Source: Veronia pacifica | GTDB taxonomy: Bacteria; Pseudomonadota; Gammaproteobacteria; Enterobacterales; Vibrionaceae | Assembly (NCBI RefSeq): GCF_001707825.1 | Contig: NZ_LYBM01000023.1 | Coordinates: 1 to 64,000 of the forward strand | Direction: 5' to 3' | Length of the DNA: 64,000 bases | Part shown: piece after piece, positions 58,401 through 64,000 of the stretch | Numbering within the stretch: position 1 is the first letter of the stretch | How the letters are laid out: every line of letters begins with the position of its first letter | Notes under the pieces: generated by a model | Told to the model about the DNA's origin: nothing | The model's input: only the letters and a program-made list of their open reading frames with translations | Databases searched by the model: none | Translations under genes and position numbers: made by a program

Positions 58401-58478
58401 TTTAGGAATCCTTTTAGATTATTGCTTATAAAAAATAGTGACACCCGATCCAGGGTATTTAACTTTACTATTAGCGTG

Positions 58479-58919
58479 TTACTTCTTTTTCTTCTTGCGA
58501 ACAAGCGGCAGGTTAGCCTCGTTCCAGGAAATCAAACCGTCTTTAAGAATATTCACTTTCTCAAAGCCTGCTTTCACCAGCAGATTGGCATATTCAGGAG
58601 TTGTCTGACCTGATTTACACACCAGTACAATGGGGTTTTGCTTGAATTTTTCAAGTTCGCCAAAGTTACTTGCTTTGATCTCTGACGGTAAAATGTGAAG
58701 TGAGCCCGTAATATGTCCGGTTTTAAAATCGTCCTTCGCGCGGATATCGAGGAAGGCACCATTTTCATGGTTAACCAAAGCAGTCGCCTGATTTGGACTC
58801 AATACCGTGTAAGCGGCAGATTTTTGCTTGATGATCGTGGCCATCAGGGCAACGAACAAGCCAACCCAGACCAATGCCAGGATCATATTGTTAGATACAA
58901 ATTCAATAAATGGCTGCAT
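58479..58919 (-). CDS. Membrane-anchored rhodanese-like protein (YibN type)
   Basis: N-terminal transmembrane segment (NMILALVWVGLFVALMATII, about 10-29) followed by a rhodanese domain with active-site loop VLVCKSGQTTPEYA, Cys near residue 100, and a Lys-rich C-terminus. 146 residues. Physiological sulfur acceptor unknown. Position upstream of secB matches yibN. Confidence 0.9.
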   Translation of the reverse strand: MQPFIEFVSNNMILALVWVGLFVALMATIIKQKSAAYTVLSPNQATALVNHENGAFLDIRAKDDFKTGHITGSLHILPSEIKASNFGELEKFKQNPIVLVCKSGQTTPEYANLLVKAGFEKVNILKDGLISWNEANLPLVRKKKKK

Positions 58920-59261
58920 AGTTCACTTCTACATATTGTCGACGAATAAAAAATCGTTCCGAGTATAACCCGCCCCCCTGCGATGTACACCCCGGAGGTG
59001 TAAATTCCATATCATGCTCACTGTGAGCCAGTACCAACAAACGGCACCGGGCTTGCGCTTGCTTACGCCACACTTCCCACTCACTGAATTAAGCTGATTT
59101 TCGCGGAGACACGTAAAGAAAAATAATGAAAAACATATTTAATAGATAGGGACAAGGTATGAAATTTAGTTCCAATTTTGCCTACTGTTAAAGCAACAAA
59201 GTGTAGTAAAGTTACGTCATTAAATATGTTTCCGCATTGATAAATAAATAGAGGACACCAC
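58920..59261. other. gpmI upstream region
   Basis: 342 bases between divergent rhodanese and gpmI genes. TACACC-CCGGA-GGTGTA (58986-59002) is a small hairpin. The part nearest gpmI is AT-rich and ends in a GAGGACACC ribosome site. No gene or clear operator recognised. Confidence 0.5.
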
Positions 59262-60800
59262 ATGTCTGCCAAAAAGCCACTGGCTCTTGTAATTCTGGAT
59301 GGCTGGGGTCACCGCGAGGATAGCGCCGACAATGCCGTTTCCAACGCACACACTCCGGTTCTTGATTCCCTGATCAAAAACAACAGTACTCTGATTTCAG
59401 CATCAGGTATGGATGTTGGCCTGCCTGATGGTCAGATGGGTAACTCCGAGGTTGGACACGTCAATATCGGTGCGGGCCGTATTGTCTATCAGGACCTCAC
59501 CCGAATCACCAAGTCCATTGCTGACAGCGAATTTTTCCATAATCCAGCACTTACTGCTGCCATGGACAAAGCCATAAACAGTGGCAAAGCTGTTCACATA
59601 ATGGGCCTGATGTCCCCGGGTGGCGTTCACAGCCATGAAGATCATATTGCAGCAGCCGTAGACATGGCGGCACAGCGCGGAGCAGAGCAGATTTATCTTC
59701 ACTGCTTCCTCGATGGACGAGATACTCCACCTCGCAGTGCTGAAGCGTCACTTGAGCGATTTGATGCTCAATTCGCCAAGCTGGGCAAAGGTCGTATCGC
59801 GTCTTTAGTTGGTCGTTACTACGCTATGGACCGCGATAACAACTGGGATCGCGTTGAACAGGCTTACGATCTGCTGACAGAAGCAAAAGGCGAGTTCAAA
59901 GCATCCTCCGCAGTCGATGGCCTGAAAGCAGCCTACGAGCGTGACGAAAACGATGAGTTTGTAAAAGCTACCGAAATCCGTGCTGAAGGCGAAACTGTTG
60001 CCAGCATTGACGATGGCGATGTTGTTATTTTTATGAACTTCCGCGCTGACCGTGCTCGTCAGATCACGCGTGCCTTCCAACCAGAATTTGACGGATTTAA
60101 TCGTCACAAGGTTGCTGATCTTGCTGACTTTGTCATGCTGACAGAATATGCCGCTGACATTAAAACCACCTGTGCTTTCCCATCTGAGAGCCTCAGCAAT
60201 ACGCTGGGCGAATGGCTTTCAAAAGAAGGAAAAACTCAGTTGCGTATTTCGGAAACTGAAAAATACGCACACGTTACTTTCTTCTTCAACGGCGGCGTGG
60301 AATCTGTCTTTGAAGGTGAAGAGCGCGCACTGGTGGCATCTCCGAAAGTAGCCACTTACGATCTGCAACCGGAAATGAGCTCAGAAGAGTTGACCGATAA
60401 ACTGGTGGACGCCATTAAGAGCGGTAAGTTTGATACCATCATTTGCAACTATCCAAACTGCGACATGGTTGGTCATACGGGTGTGTATGATGCTGCTGTG
60501 AAAGCTGTCGAAATGATGGATGTGTGCATTTCTCGGGTTGTTGACGCTATTCGTGAAGTTGACGGACAGCTGCTGGTTACTGCAGACCACGGCAATGCTG
60601 AAATGATGATCGACCCCAACACTGGTGGCGTTCATACCGCTCACACCAATCTGCCAGTACCCTTGATTTATGTTGGTAACAAGGATTTGGAACTGGCCGA
60701 TGATGGCAAACTGTCTGACCTTGCGCCTACAATGCTATCCCTGATTGATGTTGAAAAGCCGCAAGAGATGACTGGTAAGGTGCTGTTCAATCTGAAATAA
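59262..60800 (+). CDS. gpmI: 2,3-bisphosphoglycerate-independent phosphoglycerate mutase
   Basis: Interconverts 3- and 2-phosphoglycerate with two Mn ions. Metal-binding [12 protein letters not shown] (Asp13) and the phospho-Ser62 in [66 protein letters not shown]. 512 residues. Followed after 8 bases by envC. Confidence 0.97.
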   Translation: MSAKKPLALVILDGWGHREDSADNAVSNAHTPVLDSLIKNNSTLISASGMDVGLPDGQMGNSEVGHVNIGAGRIVYQDLTRITKSIADSEFFHNPALTAAMDKAINSGKAVHIMGLMSPGGVHSHEDHIAAAVDMAAQRGAEQIYLHCFLDGRDTPPRSAEASLERFDAQFAKLGKGRIASLVGRYYAMDRDNNWDRVEQAYDLLTEAKGEFKASSAVDGLKAAYERDENDEFVKATEIRAEGETVASIDDGDVVIFMNFRADRARQITRAFQPEFDGFNRHKVADLADFVMLTEYAADIKTTCAFPSESLSNTLGEWLSKEGKTQLRISETEKYAHVTFFFNGGVESVFEGEERALVASPKVATYDLQPEMSSEELTDKLVDAIKSGKFDTIICNYPNCDMVGHTGVYDAAVKAVEMMDVCISRVVDAIREVDGQLLVTADHGNAEMMIDPNTGGVHTAHTNLPVPLIYVGNKDLELADDGKLSDLAPTMLSLIDVEKPQEMTGKVLFNLK

Positions 60801-60808
60801 TCTTTCCT

Positions 60809-61951
60809 ATGAGGGAAGAGTATTTTCGCAAAAAGAGTCGTCAATACGCCAGTGTCCTATACACTGGCGTTTTGTTATGTGCATGTTTTACATCACCAGT
60901 TAACGCTGATCAGGACCAGCTGTCCGGCGTAAAAAGTGAAATATCTCGTCAGGAAAAACAACTATCTGCCAATCAACGCCAACTCACCACGCTAAATTCC
61001 AGCTTGAAAAAGCAGGAAGAGACAATTGGTCGTCTTGCACGACAAATAAGACAGCTTTCAGGCACAATCACTAGCCTGCAAACACAAATATCTTCTCTGA
61101 AAAAAGAACAAAGAGTGTTACAACAGCAGAAAATTGGCCAGACAGAGATGCTGAAAGAGCTGCTTAATACCTACTATCGTCAGGGACAACAGAGCCAGTT
61201 ACAAATACTGCTCAGTGGAGAGGGCAGTTCAGAGCAGGATAGGATGACAGTTTATGCTGAGTCTCTGGCTAAAGCGCGACAGAAAGCCATAGATGACCTG
61301 ACGGAGACTAATCGCCTGTTGGCGGAAAAAAAAGCGAGGATCGAGCGCCAGCAAACTGAGCTGGAACAGCAGCGTACTCAACTCCGTCAGAATGCCAAGC
61401 AAATTGAACGTGAGCAGTCAGCCAAAAAGAAGACCGTCTCGTCGATTCAGCAGCGGATACGCAGCGATAACACCTACCTCTCTGAGCTGAAGAACAATCA
61501 ACAGCGACTGGAAAAAGAGATTAAAGTCGCCGCTGAGCGTGTCCTGGTGAGAATGGATGGCCTGTCACCGTACAAAGGGAGATTGCGCTGGCCAGTCAGA
61601 GGCAGGGTGCAGCACACCTTTGGCAGTGAACAAAGCTCAGAGTTACGCTGGAAAGGTATGGTGATTGGCGCTAAGGCTGGAACTGAAGTCAATGCCACAC
61701 ATGATGGTACGGTTGTTTTATCAAACTGGCTGCGTGGTTACGGTCTCATGGTTGTCATAGACCATGGACATGGCGACATGAGTTTCTACGGTTACAATCA
61801 GGCGCTGCTGAAACAGGTTGGCGACAAGGTAAAAACGGGAGAGCCCGTCGCATTGGTGGGCAACAGTGGAGGTCAAAAGTCTGATGGCCTTTATTTTGAG
61901 ATCCGACGCAAGGGTAAACCGATTAACCCACAAAGCTGGCTGGTCAGATAA
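60809..61951 (+). CDS. envC: Murein hydrolase activator EnvC
   Basis: Periplasmic protein that activates amidases AmiA/AmiB at the septum through FtsEX. Signal-type segment (SVLYTGVLLCACFTSPVNA, about 15-33), long coiled coil (about 38-245) and a C-terminal LytM/M23 domain (LRWPVRGRVQHTFGSE to PINPQSWLVR). The zinc ligands are degenerate: LYFEIR stands where active enzymes have LHFEIR and MSFYGYNQ replaces the HxH part, as in activators. 380 residues. The gpmI-envC order matches E. coli. Confidence 0.93.
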   Translation: MREEYFRKKSRQYASVLYTGVLLCACFTSPVNADQDQLSGVKSEISRQEKQLSANQRQLTTLNSSLKKQEETIGRLARQIRQLSGTITSLQTQISSLKKEQRVLQQQKIGQTEMLKELLNTYYRQGQQSQLQILLSGEGSSEQDRMTVYAESLAKARQKAIDDLTETNRLLAEKKARIERQQTELEQQRTQLRQNAKQIEREQSAKKKTVSSIQQRIRSDNTYLSELKNNQQRLEKEIKVAAERVLVRMDGLSPYKGRLRWPVRGRVQHTFGSEQSSELRWKGMVIGAKAGTEVNATHDGTVVLSNWLRGYGLMVVIDHGHGDMSFYGYNQALLKQVGDKVKTGEPVALVGNSGGQKSDGLYFEIRRKGKPINPQSWLVR

Positions 61952-61970
61952 AAAATTCACTGTGAAACCC

Positions 61971-61998
61971 AAAAAAACCCGCCATGGCGGGTTTTTTG
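61971..61998 (+). terminator. Terminator of envC
   Basis: An A-run, CCCGCC-AT-GGCGGG palindrome and six T. Confidence 0.85.
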
Positions 61999-62002
61999 CA
62001 AT

Positions 62003-62045
62003 AGGTTCGTTCAGATACAGGTTTGTTCAAAAATAGGTTCGTTCA
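62003..62045. repeat. Three short direct repeats with 16-bp period
   Basis: AGGTTCGTTCA at 62003-62013, AGGTTTGTTCA at 62019-62029 and AGGTTCGTTCA at 62035-62045. The third copy is also one arm of the tdh terminator. Confidence 0.7.
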
Positions 62046-62067
62046 AATAACGAAGAGGCGAACCTAT
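62028..62067 (-). terminator. Terminator of kbl-tdh
   Basis: On the minus strand ATAGGTTCG (62067-62059), a 17-base loop, CGAACCTAT (62041-62033) and TTTTG. The stem is a good 9 bp; the loop is long. Confidence 0.6.
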
Positions 62068-62073
62068 CAATTA

Positions 62074-63102
62074 TTATTGCGTCCAGTCGAGAATCACCTT
62101 GCCTGACATTCCGGAACGCATCACATCAAAGCCTTGCTGAAACTCATCGACGGAATAGTGATGGGTGATCAATGGTGTCAGGTCGAGTCCCGACTGAATC
62201 AGACTGGCCATCTTGTACCAGGTTTCAAACATCTCTCGACCATAGATACCTTTAATCACCAGCCCTTTGAAAATGACCTGGTTCCAATCAATACCCATAT
62301 TGGATGGTGGAATACCCAGCAAAGCAAGTTTGCCACCATGATTCATACTCGCCAACATGGTATTGAACGCAGCAGGAACACCAGACATTTCAAGGCCAAC
62401 ATCAAAGCCCTCGGTCATCCCAAGATCTTCCATCACTTCTTCAAGCTTGGTACTTGCGACGTTAACCGCTCGGGTCACCCCCATTTTACGGGCTAAATCC
62501 AGTCGATATTCGTTAATATCGGTGATCACCACGTGACGTGCCCCGACATGCTTGGCGACCGCTGCAGCCATTATGCCTATCGGACCCGCACCAGTAATGA
62601 GTACATCCTCACCCACGAGGTCGAAAGACAGCGCGGTGTGTACTGCATTGCCGAATGGGTCAAAAATTGACGCCAGATCATCAGATATTTCATCAGGGAT
62701 CTTAAAAGCATTAAACGCAGGGATCACCAGATATTCAGCAAATGCTCCCTCTCGGTTAACCCCCACTCCTGTGGTATTCCGACAAAGGTGCGTGCGGCCA
62801 CCACGGCAATTTCGGCAATGACCGCATGTAATATGCCCTTCACCAGATACGCGGTCACCAACAGAAAATCCGCGTACTTCTTGTCCCACTGCGACCACTT
62901 CACCCACATACTCATGGCCGACAACCATAGGAACCGGAATCGTTTTCTGAGACCATTCGTCCCAATTGTAGATATGAACGTCTGTTCCACAGATCGCTGT
63001 TTTTCGGATTTTGATCAACAGGTCATTGTGACCCAGTTCGGGCGTTTCAACCTCGGTCATCCATATGCCGGGTTCCGCTTTGAGTTTCGCCAACGCTCTC
63101 AT
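62074..63102 (-). CDS. tdh: L-threonine 3-dehydrogenase
   Basis: Zinc/NAD enzyme oxidising threonine to 2-amino-3-ketobutyrate. Catalytic zinc Cys in [17 protein letters not shown]; structural zinc [15 protein letters not shown]; Rossmann [17 protein letters not shown]. From [14 protein letters not shown] (63102) it has 342 residues, like E. coli (341). An ATG at 63114 (MENSMRAL) has AGG 7 bases upstream and is an equal alternative. Coupled to kbl, whose stop is at 63123. Confidence 0.96.
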   Translation of the reverse strand: MRALAKLKAEPGIWMTEVETPELGHNDLLIKIRKTAICGTDVHIYNWDEWSQKTIPVPMVVGHEYVGEVVAVGQEVRGFSVGDRVSGEGHITCGHCRNCRGGRTHLCRNTTGVGVNREGAFAEYLVIPAFNAFKIPDEISDDLASIFDPFGNAVHTALSFDLVGEDVLITGAGPIGIMAAAVAKHVGARHVVITDINEYRLDLARKMGVTRAVNVASTKLEEVMEDLGMTEGFDVGLEMSGVPAAFNTMLASMNHGGKLALLGIPPSNMGIDWNQVIFKGLVIKGIYGREMFETWYKMASLIQSGLDLTPLITHHYSVDEFQQGFDVMRSGMSGKVILDWTQ

Positions 63103-63122
63103 TGAGTTTTCCATCAACACGC

Positions 63123-64000
63123 CTACCCTATAATCGCCATTTCACGACCTACTTTAATGAAAGCATCAATGGCTTTATCAAGTTGTTCACGACTGTGAGC
63201 GGCTGACATCTGAGTACGGATTCGAGCCTGACCTTTTGGAACAACTGGGAACGAGAAGCCAACGACATAAATGCCTTCATCCATCATGCGTTCAGAAAAT
63301 TCTGCCGCTACCTTCGCATCTCCCAGCATCACTGGAATGATAGCGTGATCGGCTCCGGCGAGAGTAAAGCCAGCCTCTGTCATTCGACTGCGGAAATGCT
63401 CAGCATTCGCCCACAGCGAGTCGCGCAGATCACCGCTTTCAGCGAGAAGATCGAGAACACGCAGAGACGCAGCCACGATTGCGGGAGCCAGTGAGTTGGA
63501 AAAAAGATATGGTCGAGAGCGTTGACGCAGCCAATCAATGACTTCCCGCTTACCAGAGGTATATCCGCCAGATGCACCTCCCATGGCCTTGCCCAACGTG
63601 CCTGTTATAAGGTCAACACGGCTCATGACATCGTGATACTCATGAGTACCTCGACCATTGTCTCCCATAAAACCCACAGCATGAGAGTCATCGACCATAA
63701 CCAGTGCCCCAAACTCTTCAGCCAGGTCACAAATGGCTGGTAGATTCGCCACAACACCATCCATGGAAAAGACACCGTCTGTCACTATCAGGGTGTTTCG
63801 CACACCCGCCGCTTTAGCGTCGATCAGACATTGGCGAAGTTCATCTATATTGTTGTTTGCATAACGGAAGCGCTTTGCCTTACAAAGACGTACGCCATCG
63901 ATAATAGAAGCATGGTTTAGCGCATCTGAAATGATTGCATCTTCTGCTCCCAGAATGGTCTCAAAAAGACCAGCATTGGCATCAAAACAGGAACTGTAAA
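63123..64000 (-). CDS. kbl: 2-amino-3-ketobutyrate CoA ligase, N-terminus outside window
   Basis: PLP enzyme splitting 2-amino-3-ketobutyrate with CoA to glycine and acetyl-CoA, the partner of Tdh. The frame is open to the window edge; the first visible residues read [23 protein letters not shown] Lys in [30 protein letters not shown]-terminal [18 protein letters not shown]. About 292 of roughly 398 residues are visible; the GTG at 63803 is internal, not the start. Confidence 0.95.
   Translation of the reverse strand, partial: YSSCFDANAGLFETILGAEDAIISDALNHASIIDGVRLCKAKRFRYANNNIDELRQCLIDAKAAGVRNTLIVTDGVFSMDGVVANLPAICDLAEEFGALVMVDDSHAVGFMGDNGRGTHEYHDVMSRVDLITGTLGKAMGGASGGYTSGKREVIDWLRQRSRPYLFSNSLAPAIVAASLRVLDLLAESGDLRDSLWANAEHFRSRMTEAGFTLAGADHAIIPVMLGDAKVAAEFSERMMDEGIYVVGFSFPVVPKGQARIRTQMSAAHSREQLDKAIDAFIKVGREMAIIG

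Noticed and set aside
1-64000. CRISPR arrays, transposases, integrases, tRNA or rRNA genes, toxin-antitoxin or phage-defence modules
   Set aside because: None was recognised. Gene content and order are those of a conserved core chromosome, and the only direct repeats are the short 16-bp-period units at 62003-62045.

Overview
The window is a contiguous piece of a gammaproteobacterial chromosome, almost certainly from the family Vibrionaceae. The main evidence is an AphA-type PadR regulator next to ppc, an argH fused to an acetyltransferase, a peroxiredoxin-glutaredoxin fusion divergent from oxyR, and the gene orders pilMNOPQ-aroKB-damX-dam, cpxAR/cpxP-fieF-pfkA and priA-cytR-ftsN-hslVU. Base composition looks close to 48-50% GC, which would suit a Grimontia/Enterovibrio-like or Photobacterium-like member better than a low-GC Vibrio, but the genus cannot be fixed by eye. 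No rRNA, tRNA, insertion sequence, prophage, integron or CRISPR array was seen. This is core-genome sequence, and I did not find a new defence or mobile system.

Layout. 1-2595 (-): secreted ExeM/NucH-type nuclease, cut by the window edge. 2844-6535: trpS, gph, rpe and dam (-), with a small convergent DUF2970 membrane-protein gene inserted between rpe and dam. 6624-14330 (-): damX, aroB, aroK and the type IV pilus/DNA-uptake operon pilQPONM, read in the order pilM to pilQ. 14474-17005 (+): mrcA. 17052-20402: oxyR (-) and, divergent from it, a Prx-Grx fusion and a flavin disulfide reductase. 20490-25754: a DUF3624 gene, then argH(A)-argG-argB-argC (-) behind tandem ARG boxes; argE is not beside argC. 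26240-29824 (+): ppc and aphA. 29915-34041: metL-metB (-) facing metJ (+) across four MET boxes. 34094-35771 (-): malic enzyme and rpmE. 36035-42037 (+): priA, cytR, ftsN, hslVU with a sigma-32-like promoter. 42296-46316: rraA (+), zapB (-), a 710-bp gene-free stretch, glpX, a SufR-like Cys-rich regulator and fpr. 46595-48641 (+): DUF3135 gene, tpiA, trmL. 48713-50370 (-): a chemoreceptor gene broken by a one-base frameshift. 50528-54289: cpxA-cpxR (-) divergent from cpxP-fieF across a triple CpxR box. 54526-55488 (+): pfkA. 55592-58919 (-): cysE, gpsA, secB, rhodanese. 59262-61951 (+): gpmI, envC. 62074-64000 (-): tdh and a partial kbl.

Functionally the window combines central carbon metabolism (ppc, malic enzyme, glpX, tpiA, pfkA, gpmI), amino-acid synthesis (arginine, Asp-family methionine, aromatic, cysteine, threonine breakdown), envelope work (mrcA, damX, ftsN, zapB, envC, secB, Cpx) and stress control (OxyR, CpxR, HslVU). 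Several operators can be read directly: OxyR, ArgR, MetJ, CpxR and a sigma-32 promoter.

The items most worth checking are the frameshifted chemoreceptor, the loss of argE from the arg cluster, the candidate small RNA and LacI/PurR-type palindrome in front of glpX, a possible CpxQ-like RNA in the cpxP 3' region, the short leader reading frame before cysE, the 11-bp inverted repeat upstream of aphA, and the AMIN-less PilQ.
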